64,000 nt of DNA from Linanthus parryae (lineage: Eukaryota; Streptophyta; Magnoliopsida; Ericales; Polemoniaceae), in NCBI GenBank assembly GCA_023055425.1, contig JALGPY010000003.1, positions 69,176,991-69,240,990 of the forward strand, given 5' to 3'. Below, in pieces: positions 12,324-25,329 of the stretch (its first letter is position 1; each line of letters begins with the position of its first letter). Below the pieces are notes generated by a model. It was given only the letters and a program-made list of their open reading frames with translations, did no database searches and was not told the origin of the DNA. Position numbers and translations under genes: made by a program.

Positions 12324-13242
12324 CACTTATGTACATTATGTTTATCTTTCATATAGTAGTAGATGACCGCCAATTTAATCACGTATGACAGTTTTACTTC
12401 ACCTGAATCACCGCTCCCGATTCAAATAAGCAACTAGCAAGTCATTCCTGCATATTCTTGGAAAACTCTACTATGTGTCCTAGGGTCACAAAAATAAACC
12501 GGGATACTTTGTTATTGTCGGTCTTTTACTTCCTAGGCTCACAAAAATAAATCGGGATACTCTGTTATTGTCGGTCTATTTTATTCTACCAATAAAAACA
12601 CAAGAAACGGAATTTTAGACCCCATGTAAACAGCACAAGGAAAATGTCAACTGCCGTGGAGAAAGGTTTTGCCCGAGTAAAACGCCAATCGTGACGAAAT
12701 TTTACTTGTGCTTATCTATAGCAAAAAGTTCGTCACATTAGTTACCACGTGGAAATGTGACGTGTGCTTAGAGCATTCACAGTAGTATAATCTACAAATT
12801 AGCTAAATTCAGTGCAAATTCAACTTATTCATTTTAGTATGGTAGATTTGCTCTAATAGTGTTATACAATACTATCTAAAACTAAAAAAATATATAAATA
12901 GCTAGGATGTGTTAACTCGCCACATCTAGCTAGCATGAAAGTAGGAGACTAAAATAGTACTTGGTTTAGCTAGTCTGCGGTAGACTAAACTTATTCAAAT
13001 TGACTTGTTATTTGAGTAATAACTTCCATTTGAATAGTCAACTGTGGATATTCTTAGTGCGTTTAGTCGAAATTTTGCTGTGGGAATTAAGCACCCCTGG
13101 CAGTTACACTTATTGCCACACCTATTGCCACAACATACACCACAGACTATCGTGGTTAAATGCTTTTTCCCATGTTTGACAAAGGTGGGGCAAAACTAAC
13201 TTTCATAAAAACTTAGTATGTTAAAAAACCTCTATAATCTTA
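12324..13242. other. Intergenic with a tandem duplication
   Basis: No gene is visible. The only structure I can support is the 53-bp tandem duplication at 12479-12583. Confidence 0.5.
12479..12583 (+). repeat. Tandem duplication, two units, period 53 bp
   Basis: CCTAGG(G/C)TCACAAAAATAAA begins at 12479 and again at 12532. Both units continue through CGGGATACT and GTTATTGTCGGTCT with few substitutions. Confidence 0.85.
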
Positions 13243-13669
13243 TCTATATTATAAAAAGCATGGTTTAACAAACTTTTGAATTTTCAGTCCTTAGATTAAA
13301 TTAACCCCATCCCCACCATTAGATCTCACCTCAACCCCATCCCCACCATTAGATCTCACCTCCTTATTACATCCTAACTACCCACTCTTCTTGAACATCT
13401 CTAACTACCCACTCTCCTTGGACATTCCTAACTAATAGGAGAGAGATTTTTCTCACCAAAACATCTCTAACTAATAGGAGAGTGGTTGTGAGTGATTTCC
13501 ACGTCCATTATAATGTTCATTTCATACTTTAAAGTTGTTGTTTTTTTACCACATTTATAAATATTATTTTTATATAACACCTCTAAATTCATTTAAAGAA
13601 AGAAATACCTTTAAATTTAAAAACTATCTAATTTAGGGATAGTGCCCTCGGGCACGGACAATACTCTAG
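13243..13669 (+). mobile_element. Non-autonomous Helitron, 427 bp
   Basis: The 5' end is TCTATATTATAAAAAG preceded by A. The 3' end is CTAG followed by T, so the insertion is at A^T as for Helitrons. A perfect stem-loop, GTGCCC-TC-GGGCAC (13642-13655), stands 10 bases before the terminal CTAG, the diagnostic Helitron 3' structure. The interior has a 30-bp tandem repeat starting AACCCCATCCCCACC (13303 and 13333) and repeated CTAACTACCCACTC units. No RepHel gene is present. Confidence 0.85.
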
Positions 13670-13677
13670 TCTTAAAT

Positions 13678-13780
13678 TCTATAAAACACAATGGTTTAAC
13701 TAACTGATGAATTTTTTTCCTCTGGATTAAGTAAATCACCCCAACCGTTGGATCTCACCAACTTTAGGAAAAAAAAACTA
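13678..13780 (+). repeat. Second Helitron 5'-end-like segment
   Basis: TCTATAAAACACAATGGTTT and the following GGATTAAGTAAATCACCCCA and GTTGGATCTCACC resemble the first 100 bp of the adjacent Helitron. They begin eight bases after its 3' end, so a related Helitron, or the 5' part of one, appears to stand head-to-tail. I did not find its 3' hairpin-CTRR end. Confidence 0.5.
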
Positions 13781-15200
13781 CCAGTAAGTTTTACAATAAA
13801 AAAAATGTTTCTCACGCACGACCTGGGAAGTAGCCCACGAACCCTCGAACTTTTGCCCTCTCTCTCTCTCTCTCTCTCTCTTCGTCTGTCCCCCTTCTCA
13901 CTCCCACGACCGACCACCACAGGGTGATTTGTCCATCGCAAGAAGACCTCTTCTTCGTCTGTCTCTCACTTTTTTAATTTTCAGGTTCGTTGATTTCATT
14001 TTCAGGTTCTTAGATTTTGTTTTTGGTTTCATTCTCAGGCTTTCCTGAAGCAGGGGTCACCGTCGCCGCCTCAACCGGTCGCCTGAATCGCCGTCACTGT
14101 CGCCACCAGAATAGCCTCCTGATTTTCCTGTTTTGTTGGATTTTTCTTGCCCTCGCTCTGGAATCGCCTTTGCTGGGTTGCTGGGTCGGTTTGTTGTTCA
14201 GGTCAGTCCGGAATTTTTTTTCTTTTTTGCACCCAATTGGCAGACGATTAAAAGGGGCAAATCTCTAATTGGGTTTTCATCGTTTTTTCTCAAATCTGCA
14301 CAGAGAGGGTACGTTCATGAATTCGGTACTTTGGTTTGTAGGTGCATGTGCAATTGGTTTCTGTGGGTTTGTTTTATTTGATGACGAGGGGCTGATCGAT
14401 CATGTTGCAAAAAGATTTGCGGATGGAAAGAGGAGGGAGGCACGAGAATTGTGGAAGAGCAAACTGCTTTCAGCATTATCAGCAGTAGCAGCAGGCAGAT
14501 CAAGTGAGCCCTGATTGAATCCCTTGATTTTGTCTCTGCTGCCGCCTGAATCGTCATCGCTGTCGCAGTCTGACTCGCCACGAGAAACCCCGGTCAATTC
14601 GTGGTTTTGAAGTTTGGTAAGTAATCGATAGTTTTTTCTTGAAATTTTTATCGCCTAATTGATTAGTGTCAAATTAGTTTTCTTTCTAGATTACCCCTTT
14701 GATTCATTCAGTCCGCAAAGGCTGTCCTTTGATTAGGGTTTCGCTGGACATCAATCAAGCAAACCCAGTTGTTGTATTTTCTTTTGGTACCACATTTGTT
14801 TGGGGCTTTTACTGGAATTGGTTTTGGTAGAACATGAGGTGAATCTGGATTGTGGGGGGGGGGGTTGATTTGATGGTGGTATCTTTTTGGTTTTGTACTC
14901 TGATTACATCTTTTAGGGTTAAATTTAATCTGATATTGAATCGGATTGTATACCCCAGGTACATAACTCAATGTATAACCCCTGGTATATGGGTTGGTGG
15001 TTTTCATCATAGCTATGTTTGTCGCACTTGCTCTGGTGAATGCGCATCAAGTTTTCATAAACAGTTTCTTAAACGAACCTAGTCGGATCAAACCTATACG
15101 TGTTCCTACAAGGCCTATTTGGTTAGTGGGCTAAGCCGTTAGTTCTCATGTTTGTGTTTGTTTGTTTGTTTGTTTTCCCCTTACGATTTAGTTCCTCCCC
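13781..15200. other. Intergenic, no supported gene
   Basis: Contains a CT dinucleotide run near 13858-13882, a (GTTT)n-like run near 15150-15172, and short ORFs at 14017-14268 and 14317-14514 that I do not recognise. The 14317-14514 frame has a hydrophobic start and a charged tail but no family signature. This could be sequence captured by the Helitron-like segment to its left. Confidence 0.35.
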
Positions 15201-15475
15201 TTAAAGATCTTTCAGATACATGAGAATGAAATAGCCCCAAATCTTTGTCAGTTCGTATTTCTGGGAAACAAACAGAATGGGAGGAGATGAAAATGGACCG
15301 TTAACGGTATAAAAAACAAACAAATATCGCTTCCTATACGTAATGTCGAGTTGGTCTCTGATCCGGAACGCGTATTTAGCATAAATTTTCTTCCCTGTTT
15401 GAAGAACTTCTGAATCAGGTAAATGGAGAAAGAGTGACATGGATTTACCTTTGGGAGTTACACACACTCTAGGAA
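15201..15475 (-). pseudogene. MATH-domain gene fragment
   Basis: The minus-strand frame reads TPKGKSMSLFLHLPDSEVL, then GKKIYAKYAFRIRDQL, and later WGYFILMYLKDL. This order (GKG-S-LFLHLADSE, YAEYTLRI-DQ, WGF-FMPL-L) is that of plant MATH domains, as in MATH/USP12-like proteins. The fragment is about 88 codons with no start of its own. TTTCCTAG just upstream on the minus strand could be an old splice acceptor. No neighbouring exons were found, so it is best read as a stranded or captured exon. Confidence 0.6.
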
Positions 15476-15480
15476 AACAG

Positions 15481-16403
15481 CATAGCTTTACTGCTCCATT
15501 TCTTTACTCCTCTGCTCCGCTTCTTTGAAGGGCTCTCACACAATCGACCGGTTCTAAATAACTCTGTTCACCTCTGCTTTTCTCCTCTCTCTCTCTCTCT
15601 CTCCGATTCACCCATCTCTGGGTTCATTCTTGAGTCCCTGAGTTCTCTATTGAGCTAACTAAGGGCCAAGAATCGATTGGAAAAGGAAGAGAGGGAGAGA
15701 GGAGTACTGTTCTGGGTGATTTAGGTACTCTGTTCTTCAGCTGCTGTTGTGCAGCTCTGTTTCTTCTTCGTTTACAGCAGCAGCAGCAGTTTAGATTAAC
15801 AAGTTTCTCATTAGCTTGTTGCTTAGTTTTGGGTAGTTTTGATTCAATTTGGGTCGTTTTGCTCTTAGTTTTGATGCATATTCTTGTGTTTTGGGGTTGA
15901 ATATAGAGATTAGCTTGTGTATTCTTGGTTTTGAGCATGAAATATATGGAATCTTATTTGAATATGTTAGTGAAATCTCTTCTTCAAGTCAATAACATGA
16001 GTAGCTAGTTCATTTGTTGGGTTAATTGATGAAGTTGGATGGCTTGTTGTGAGATTTTCAATTGTTCTTCAAGTTTCACAAGTTTCGATGTCGAGTTCAT
16101 TGAATTCTTGTGTCGAAAGACAAATCCGAATTGTGGCTTGATCTTGTATGTGGACTGACTTGGCGGAGTACATATCCTTGATGCTTGACATAACTCGAAT
16201 TCGGGTTTCGCTCTTGAATTCGTGAGCTAGACGATTCCGTTTCCTTTAGAATCCATGTTTCGTCGCTTCATACAAATTTTGGGTGTTGAACTTCACTTGC
16301 AAGTTTTCTAGCGAAATCAATTGACCCAACTCCACTCTCTTGAATCGTAGTGTTAGTAGTATTAGTCGTCTTTCCTTTCATTTCTTAGTTTCAAACACAA
16401 CTT
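15481..16403 (+). repeat. Third, partial copy of the large LTR
   Basis: From GAAGGGCTCTCACAC near 15525 through TTGAGCTAACTAAGG and on to TTGAATCGTAGTGTTAGTAG near 16340, this parallels 17190-18290 of the adjacent 5' LTR and 22740-23830 of the 3' LTR, but is clearly more diverged. It lacks both LTR ends and stops where the intact 5' LTR begins. It is probably an older relative beside or into which the large element inserted. Confidence 0.65.
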
Positions 16404-18529
16404 GCAACTTAGAATTGCATGTTTTAGTATGTTAATGAACTCTTCATAACCTGCGAATATGTGTAATTTAGCTATTTTATCTCTCTTTCTAGACTTATAC
16501 TTGTCTTTGTAGTTTTGGTTGTTTTTATCTTATTTTGTAGGCAAAGACGTGATTTAGAACGCAAGAGGCTAGTTGGGAGAGCTTTAATGAGGAATTGAGA
16601 GGATTTGTAGGGTCCAAGAGAAGTAAAGAAGGATTTAGATGGGCTTATATTGAAGAAATCAGTTGAAAAAGATGCCAAAATTGAAGAAAATGCAAGTTAA
16701 AGGCTAAATTTCAAGTCAAAAGTGAAGTCAAGGGCCAAGAAATGAAGATTCCAACGGAATCGGGGCAAAAGTGCAAGTTTTTAAAGTTATTAAGGGCTTA
16801 TTTCAAATGTTCTTAACGGCTGGGGGCATTTTAAAAGCTCCCAGCAACTTATGGGGGCCAATATGCAATTTTAGCGGAACAACTCTGCAACAGACAGAGC
16901 TCTGTTCTTCCACCCGACGCTACCACGAAACAGAGACTCTATGGACGTTGAAGAAGCTTCGGACCCAAATCCCCACATCTTTGCACGATTTAGGCCTCAA
17001 AATCATCCCCAGCCCATCTCCTACCCTCTCGCGCTCTCAATCTGGCCCATAACAAAGAGAAGAGAACACCCCCAAACTTTAAGGTTCGTACAAATCGACG
17101 ATTGAGAGCTTAAGAGTTCAATTGAACAGTTTAAATGAGTTCTTAAAGGCCAAGGCACCTAGAAGAAGCGTCTATATATAGCTGAATCGAAGAATTGAAG
17201 GGCTCTCTCACTCCTTCGGGTCACAATACACAGTTTAAGGCTCTATTTTTCTCCTCTCTCTCTCTCTCACTGATTTCACCCAATTTATGGGCTTGTTATT
17301 GAGTCCGTGAGCTCTCTCTTGAGCTAACTAAGGTCCAAGAACAAAGGGAAGAGGAAGAGAGAGAGAGAGGAGGCCGAATAAAGCCATTTTTGGGATGTTT
17401 TCAATGAATTTCGGGCTGCTCTGTTTGTGATACTTCTGCTACTGTTCTGTTCCGGGTAGTGCTCTGTTTTTTGGTGTTCTTGAGGCAACAATCAACGGTG
17501 GTAGCTACTCTAGGGCTTAGTTGCTTGTTAGTTTTGTAGTTTGAATCAATTTCTTATCAAGATCTTATGGTACGAATCAAGTTGTGAGGTTGAATTGGCG
17601 AAAACAATTGTTGGATTCAAGCATGATGAATGAAAATCTATTTGTCTTTACCTTTCTTGAATCTCTCATGTTTATCTAATTAACTTGCTTGGGTGATTTG
17701 AGACTATCTAGTGCCCTAATCCTCTTATTGATTCAAGTTTAACTTCAAGGATGAATGGGTTGAATTGGTTCACTTGAATGCTTAATGCAATATTTGGATT
17801 TCTCTTGTTGAAGTATTTGATGCATTGAATAGGTAGATGTGCGAATACCCTCGACATGTTTGATTTGAAGTTGCACTTGAGTGAGAGAAACTCCTCAATC
17901 CTAACTTTGAGAAATCGAGTTCTAGTTAGGTGATTTGAGTGAGAATTTACAACTCTCTTTTGTTTCTTGATATTTCATGTGGAAACACCTATGTGTGTTT
18001 ACATATGGTTGATTCTTGAAGCCCTTGAAATTCGGAAATCTCATTTGAATCGCTTCTTTAGTGCTTGATTATCGTGTGTTAGAGTTAGGCCCTTAATTTG
18101 TGGCAAGTTGGATTGCAATGAGCAATCGATTCTTGAGGCACTTGTCTTGTGGAATTCTACATGTGATTTGAGAATTTGACTTGAATATGATAGGAGGATT
18201 GGTCACTAGAGAAACCGATGATCCCTAGCCCCTGATTACTTGTTATTTCACTTCTTTTCTTGAATCGCAGTTTTAGTAGCCGTTTAATTTGTTTTTTAAA
18301 TTCTCAAATCTCAACTTGCTCCATCAATTGCTTTTGGTGGATTTGATAGCTTGGCAAGCTTTAAAGCCTATGAGAATTTACTTTACTTGCTTTAAATCGT
18401 TCCTTAGTTGCGTTACTCTAGTGATAGTAAGTCATTGTCTAAACCTCCTCTTCGTCTGGATTCGACTCCGGACTTATCCGGATATTACTTGAGACGATAT
18501 CCTATACTTGGGATTATTTTTGTCGAACA
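16404..18529 (+). repeat. 5' LTR of the large non-autonomous element
   Basis: Its body matches 21901-24067 over nearly the full length. It ends in GTCGAACA, followed after five bases by the primer site. A TATA box TATATATA (17173-17180) lies mid-LTR. Its first dozen bases differ from those of the 3' LTR, so the exact left boundary is uncertain by about 10 bp. Confidence 0.85.
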
Positions 18530-18534
18530 TGTTT

Positions 18535-18550
18535 TGGCGCCGTTGCCGGG
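18535..18550 (+). other. Primer-binding site, tRNA-Asp type
   Basis: TGGCGCCGTTGCCGGG stands five bases after the end of the 5' LTR and matches the tRNA-Asp complement used by Athila/Tat elements. Confidence 0.9.
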
Positions 18551-18698
18551 AAGAGGCTAGGCTTTAGATTTGATTTGCTTTACTTTCTTAGTATTTTTCT
18601 TGACATTTTCTCTAGTTGCTTGTGGTTAGTTAAGCTTGTGAGATTCAAGAGGGCTTGTGAAATTCCTCAAGTACCTCTCATCAACTTGCTTAAAAAAA

Positions 18699-20012
18699 AT
18701 GTCTCATGAATATGTTAATTTTGGTGAGAGGCGGCCTAACATTCCTTCATATCCTTACTATCACACATTTACTAGACATGAAAATCATAAGGAATCAATG
18801 CGTTCCAAACATGAACGTGCTATTAAAAATGGTGATTATTTTTCTAAGAATGATCTTTCTTGGCATGATAGTAGGACACTAGAGTACACATCTCATGCTT
18901 CTTGTGCACAATCACCTCCCTCACACACTTACATGTTTTTGAACTCTCGTGATTCTTGCACTTATCAATATAATGATATGACGTGTGAATCAAGAGGAGT
19001 TAATCATTTTGAGAGGGAATCACTTGTGAATGATGAGCTAAATACGCCTATAAGTGATACTTTCTATGAGAAAATTCAAAAGCATATTCAAAAGAATAAA
19101 GAAATTTTGGAATCACTAATAGAATCAAGAAAATCACAAAGAAAATTTGAAGAATCATTCTCTCACTTGGAGGATAGAGTCGCTTCCTCAAAGTCACAAT
19201 CGCATAATAATGAGTCTCTTGCATATGGTTCTCACTTTTCACAAGACTCACCATCACATGAGTCTCAAGTTTCTATTCACACACATCACGAGCTTACTCA
19301 AGGTAAATTTTTTGATGATGTGTTTGATGATGGAGTTGTTGCAACTAGGATAGGTGATTGTATTCATTTATGATTTGCACCTTCTAAAGAATCATGTGAT
19401 AGTGATATTGGTACTGAGATTGATATTTTTCATGATGACTCTTCAGCCCATGACATGAGTGAAGCCGTTTTGGATGACTCACATAGTGACACATGTGAGG
19501 AGGATTCACAAAATGGAAATCACTCATGTGATGAGTTGGAGGTCAAATTTGATGCTACCATTCACGAAGGAAATGTTGTCTTGTCTTGTGCTCATGAAGA
19601 GCCTAGTACTTACCGGAGTTCCTATGATCTTGATTGTGACGAAATTGTAGTTTTATTGGGAGGTACACCGGTTAGTATTGACATGTCTAATGAAGATTCG
19701 GGGAGCTATGCTCGTATTTGTGACGAAATTGAATTTTTCTTGAATGCTCCCTTGAATTCTATCATTGTGGAAGATGTGCCTAAGGGTATGGATGAGGCTT
19801 CAAGTTCTCAAATTATTTTAACTCCCACTTGTGAAGCCACATTCCCAAATTCATATGACTTATTTAAAAGTGATGAAATTGAGGATTCACAAGTTGCCGC
19901 CATCTCTCAAGTTTTGATTTCAAGTAAAAATTTGGCAACTTATGAAGACCCATTTTATGATTCATGTCATTTGAGGATTTCAAACCCTTTTCTTAAGTTG
20001 ATGCTGATATAA
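18699..20012 (+). pseudogene. Long ORF of unknown function in the LARD-like element, one internal stop
   Basis: A single frame runs from ATG 18699 (start MSHEYVNFGERRPNIPSYPY) to the TAA ending at 20012, broken only by TGA at 19371-19373; translation could resume at ATG 19455. An in-frame GTG at 18657 opens the frame earlier. The product is Ser/His/Glu/Asp-rich. It has a likely coiled coil (KIQKHIQKNKEILESLIES onward) followed by a strongly acidic second half. I see no CCHC knuckle, protease, RT or integrase motif. Its place, first after the primer site, parallels the extra upstream ORF known in Ogre/Tat elements, but that link is inference. Two frames of similar size cannot be explained as shadows of another coding strand here. 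Confidence 0.6.
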
Positions 20013-21856
20013 CAACTTGCTCCAACTTTATTGTTAGATTTTGCTTGCATCTCTTATTCATCTTTTGTGTCTTGACCCTACTTCTCCTATCTATTCTAAT
20101 TGATGAATCCAGCTTTTTGAAGGAGAAGTACTTTTATAAGAATGAAGTAGGGGCATGGCATGGAAAGAAATTTCCAAGATTGGGGGTGGGATAGCATCAT
20201 TTCTTTGTTCCACCTCCCTAGTTGTAAATAAATAAATTAGTTTATCTCTATTTCTTGCATTTTTTCTTTTCTCTTTCTATTACCATTTTGTAGGTTACTC
20301 TTGGAGGAGGACTTGTGCTTGGTGGCCAAGAAAGCTAAAATGAGGTCTCTTCTATCCCTTAACTCTTGCTAAAATTTGTATGCCCTTCCATTATTCTCAC
20401 ACATTGAGGACAATGTGACATTTTAGTTGGGGGGTGGGAAGTAGATATATTACTTAGTTTGATGGTTTATAGCATGATTTTTCTTTCTTTAGTGGTTTAC
20501 TTGAAAAATTGAAAAAAATCATAAAAATTAAAAAATTGAAAATTTTGAAAAAATTTGCGAACCTTTCATGAGAAGCATCACACTTTTCCGTGTCAAACCA
20601 TAGATTTTTTTTTTCTTTCTTTGGTAGTTTATTTATTTTAGCCTTTCATCTTGAGTCTAGATTTTTATTTTCTTATTTGATAGCTGTATTGAGTCTTAGA
20701 AAGTTGTAGTTGAGTCACTTATTTAAAAAAAACAAAAGAAAAAAAAGGAAAAATTGAAAAAAAATGAAAAAAGTGAAAATGGGGAATTTTAGGAACCTAG
20801 ATGTTTTCAAAGAATGAAATCTCTTAGTCCATGTTCTTTTTAATTTTAATTTAATAAGGAATTATTCGCTTATACTCAATACATCTAAACTAATATCCCC
20901 CATTCCGCGATCTCATGCGTTCTCACAAAGAGACAAACTAAATTTAGGTTCATGTTTAAGTCCTTCAAACTAAGTTGATCACATAAACTTTGACGTCTTA
21001 CTACTTTTGAAAAAGGGTGTATTCTCTAAAGCTATTTGAACACTACAAAAGGATTTAATTCTCATTGTTTTTGGCGGTGGAACTTGTAGCCCATTGGGGT
21101 GGTGGTGACCATGACACCTTATGCGATGCCTAAGAAATAGAGGGGTGTTCGGGGATTAATGTCATGCCACCACCTAGATAGCCCCCTCGGTTTAGCTTAA
21201 AAAGCTTACTCGCTTGTATATTCCTCTATTTTGTTGTGGGTCTTGGAGAACCTTGGATTTGAGGTGGACATATGTGGAAAAAAATGTTTAATGATAAAGC
21301 CTCCAAAATTAGGAAAAATCACACCACCTCCCAAAAAAATCCACAAAAGGATCATACAAGCCCACAACTACATTTCCCATTCTAAAACTCGTTTTTGTTC
21401 AAAGCATTGGAGGTCCATCCTACATGGTGCTTTTGAATAAGTATGAGAATGGCTAGTTTCATGTGATACTTATTTTTGAAGACATACTTTCTTGCGAATT
21501 TGACTTAATTTAACAAGTTTTGTGATTCGCATGAGTCAACTTCTACCAAACACCACCCACATTTGTATGAGTATATGCTTAGACGTCCATAGGCTTCTTT
21601 CTCAATCTTTGTGGACTTTAAGAATTTATTTGAGGAGACATTTATGCATTTTTCGTTTTCCCCCACACAAAAAAAAATTAAAATTAGCTAGTAATCTTCA
21701 GGATTTTATTTTATTTGGGTTCTCACTTAGGATAGATAATGTGTGAGTGTGTTTGTAAATATTTGATTCTAGTTTAGAATTGAGTCAAGCCTTGTCAAGT
21801 TGAGTGTGTGTGTCTCATGATTAGTTCTTCACTAGTTTACTACTTATATCGCTCTA
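20013..21856 (+). other. Non-coding 3' interior of the LARD-like element
   Basis: A/T-rich, with several poly(A)-rich stretches near 20500-20550 and 20725-20780. It holds a stem-loop plus purine tract at 20400-20438 and only short unrecognised ORFs (for example 21231-21440). This long non-coding stretch before the 3' LTR is common in Athila/Tat elements. Confidence 0.6.
20400..20438 (+). other. Stem-loop with AGGA loop followed by a purine-rich tract (internal)
   Basis: CACATTG-AGGA-CAATGTG (20400-20417) is a perfect 7-bp stem. Six bases later comes TAGTTGGGGGGTGGG (20424-20438). The arrangement repeats immediately before the 3' LTR, which suggests a shared reverse-transcription signal such as an internal polypurine tract. 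Confidence 0.6.
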
Positions 21857-21893
21857 TTTGCTCGAGGACGAGCAAAAGGCTAGTTGGGGTGTG
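21857..21893 (+). other. Stem-loop with AGGA loop and 3' polypurine tract
   Basis: TTTGCTCG-AGGA-CGAGCAAA (21857-21876) is a perfect 8-bp stem with the same AGGA loop as the internal one. TAGTTGGGGTG (21881-21891) follows and abuts the 3' LTR, which begins at about 21894 (TGTTAATGAC). Confidence 0.7.
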
Positions 21894-24067
21894 TGTTAAT
21901 GACTTAGAATTGCATGTTTTAGTATGTTAATGAAATCTTCATAACTTGCTAATATGTGTAATTTAGCAATTTTATCTCTCTTTCTAGACTTATGCTTGTC
22001 TTTGTAGTTTTGGTTGTTTTTATCTTATTTTGTAGGCAAAGACGTGATTTAGAACGCAAGAAGCTAGTTGGGAGAACTTGAATGAGGAATTTAGAGGCTT
22101 TGGAGAGGCCAAGAGAAGTGAAGAAGGATTGAGATGGGCTTACATTGAAGAAATCAAGTGAAAAAGATGCCAAAATTGAAGAAAATGCAATTTAAAGGCT
22201 AAATTGCAAGTCAAAAGTGAAGTCAAGGGCCAAGAAATGAAGATTTCAACGGAATCGGGGGAAAAGTGCAAGTTTTTAAAGTTATTAATGGCTGATTTCA
22301 TATGTTCTTAACGGATAGGGGGGCTAATTGGAGTTTTACAAAGTTTTTAAGGGTTCTAGTGAAAAGGAACTATCAGCTGGGGCATTTTAAAAGCCCCCAT
22401 CAACTTATGGGGGGCAATAGGTAATTTTAGCGGAACAACTCAGCAACAGACGGAGCTCTCTTCTTCCTCCCGACGCTACCAGGCGTTGAAGAAGCTTCGG
22501 ACGAAGCTCAAATCCGACACAAATCACCACATATTTAGGCCTCAAAATCATCTCTAGCCCATCTCCTACCCTCTCACGCCCTCAATCTAGCCCAAAACAA
22601 ATAGAAGAGAAAACCCCCAAATTTTAGGGTTCGTCCAAATCGATGATTGTGAGCTTCTGAGTTCAATTGAACGGTTTAATTAAGTTCTTGGACGCCAAGG
22701 CACCTAGAAGAAGCGTCTATATATAGCTGAATCGAAGAATTGAAGGGCTCTCTCACTCCTTCGGGTCACAATACATAGTTTCAGGCTCTGCTTTTCTCCT
22801 CTCTCTCTCCGATATCACCCAATTTCTGGGCTTGTTCTTGAGTTCCTGAGCTCTCTCTTGAGATAACTAAGGTCCAAGAATAAGAGGAAGAATAAGAGAG
22901 GGAGAGAGGAGGCAAAATTAAGACATTTTTGGGCTGTTTTCAATGAATTTCGGGCTGCTCTGTTTGTGATACTTCTGCTACTGTTCTGTTCCGGGTAGTG
23001 ATCTGTTTTGGTGTTCTTGAGGCATCAATCAACGGTGGTAGCTACTCTAGGGCTTAGTTGCTTGTTATTTTTGTAGTTTGAATCAATTTCTTATCAAGTT
23101 CTTATGGTATGAATCAAGTTATGAGGTTGAATTGGTGAAAACAATTATTGGATTCAAGCATGATGAATGAAAATCTATTTCTCTTTACCTTTCTTGAATC
23201 TTTCATGTTTAGATAATTAACTTGCTTGGGTGATTTGGGACTATCTAGTGCCCTAATCCTCTTATTGATTCAAGTTGAATTTAAAGGATGAATGGGTTGA
23301 ATTGGGTTCACTTGAATGCTTAATGCAATATTTGGATTTCTCTTGTTGAAGTATTTGATGCATTGAATAGGTAGATGTGCGAATACTCTCGACTTGTTTG
23401 ATTTGAAGTTGCACTTGAGTGAGAGAAACTCGTCAATCCTAACTTTGAGAAATCGAATTCTAGTTAGGTGATTTGAGTGAGAATTTACAAATCTCATTTG
23501 TTGCTTGATCTTTCATGTGGAAACACCTATGTGTGTTTACATATGGTTGATGCTTGAAGCACTTGAAATTTGAAAATCTCATTTGAATCGCTTCTTTAGT
23601 GCATGATTATCGTGTGTTAGAGTTAGGCACTTCATTTGTGGCAAGTTGGATTGCAATGAGCAATCGATTCTTGAGGCACTTGTCTTGTAGAATTCTACAT
23701 GTGATTTGAGAACCGGGCTTGAATATGATAGGAGGATTGGTCACTAGAGAAACCGCTTATCCCTAGCCCCTCATTACTTGTCATTTCACTTATTTTCTTG
23801 AATCGTAGTTTTAGTAGTCGTTTAATTTGTTCTTTAAATTTTCAAATCTCAACTTGCTCCATCAATTGCTTTTAGTGGATTTGATAGCTTGGCAAGCTTT
23901 AAAGCCTATGAGAATTTACATTACTTGCTTTAGTTAGTTCATTAGTTGCGTTACTCTAGTGATAGTATGTCATTGTCTAAACCCCCTCTCCTCGTGGATT
24001 CGACTCCGGACTTATCCGGATATTACTTGAGACGATATCCTATACTTGGGATTATTTTTGTCAAACA
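21894..24067 (+). repeat. 3' LTR of the large non-autonomous element
   Basis: Begins TGTTAATGACTTAG and ends GTCAAACA. The TATA box TATATATA (22718-22725) is in the same place as in the 5' LTR. It retains a segment of about 50 bp near 22320-22370 that is missing from the 5' LTR. Confidence 0.85.
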
Positions 24068-25327
24068 ATGGCTCTCGGTACTGGTAGTGTTTCACGATCT
24101 GAATAAATATTATGTTTGAGTTTCTAATTGGATTTAAGAAATTGTTGTGTGTTGGGTCATCAAATTTCTCATTGCACGATGTGCTATTTTCAGAGGCTTG
24201 GGAAAATGATAAAGGTTTCCTTGGTACTTATCCTGAAGTCAGCTCCTGTTGCGAGTGCAATGACTGACCCTCTACTAAAATCCTCCCTACACCCGCCGCC
24301 TGGCTCATCCAACAATCACTACTCGATTGCTCACAACAGGATTTAGTGTCTCCAGTTTATGTCTCAAATCTGATTTCTTTACTTTTAGATCTTTAATATT
24401 TGTGTCATTTTTCTTCTCTTACGCAATTGCAGATTAGCATTTCTTGGACTTGAGGAGACAGTTCAGTTGTAAGTAGTGTTGGTCCCAAAATCATCCAGGT
24501 TATCTATTTACTAATTGGTTCTTGGTTATGGGAGAAGACGGTACTAACATATTCAGAACCGTGCATGATAGATCATCATGAGGCAGGGAGTTAGAAGTTA
24601 TGTTAGGTAACTTCTTATCCTCAAAGCATGGATACAACCAAAGACAGCCAACAGGTTATGAATGTGACGCTTACAGGGAACAACACAAATGCAGTATCGG
24701 TCGCTCCGTCGAAGGAATGAATCGAAAACGCTGATTTACTTCAAATGGCATTTCAGGTGGAATGTGCTTTACGGGACTCTTTCAAATGACAATTCTTAAG
24801 GTTAACTTTGTGATTGTAGTTGATTAAATTTGTAAATACTATTTTTTATTCATAAATGAATGTTTGTAGATCCGTTTACGTACATAATAATACTTGCAGC
24901 TAATGTTGAAGTCTCTTGAATTTATTTGTTTTATTTGGAACAGTGCCATGAGGGCACGAGAAATCCCCTATATGGACTATGCACTTTGTTGGCATACGAA
25001 AAATGTTCGTTATTTTGTATCTAAAGATGGAAATTTGTATGCATTTTTGTATCAAACTATTGCTTAGACTATGAGCAGTTTAATATGTTTATGTGGAAAT
25101 TTTAATATTGGTGAAATTAGATGGTTACAGATTGATGTGTATAGCACTAGGGTATTATGTTAAGTAGGGCATTACAAGTTGCTGAATGCTCTAAATTGCG
25201 CTGAGTCATGGCGAATTTTAAATTTTACGATAGCATGAAAATATGTAAACAGCTGTATTATGAATGACAATGGCATGTTTTTGAACATTTAATTTTATAT
25301 TGTGCTCTGGAGCATATAATTAATTTA
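24068..25327. other. Intergenic, no supported gene
   Basis: A short frame at 24128-24346 has a Cys/His cluster (CCVLGHQISHCTMC) followed by a Pro-rich stretch and could be an exon relic, but I cannot assign a family. The rest shows nothing recognisable. Confidence 0.35.
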
Positions 25328-25329
25328 TA

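Larger units (their letters stand above)
16404..24067 (+). mobile_element. Large non-autonomous LTR retrotransposon (LARD-like), 7.7 kb
   Basis: Two related LTRs (16404-18529, 21894-24067) bracket a 3.4-kb interior with a tRNA-Asp-type primer site at its left and a purine-rich tract at its right. This is the Athila/Tat signalling layout in plus orientation. The interior has no recognisable gag, protease, reverse transcriptase or integrase; it carries one long ORF of unknown nature broken by a single stop. It would need proteins from a related autonomous element. The LTRs differ by many substitutions and by an indel of about 50 bp near 22320-22370, so the insertion is not recent. I found no clear target duplication. 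Confidence 0.85.
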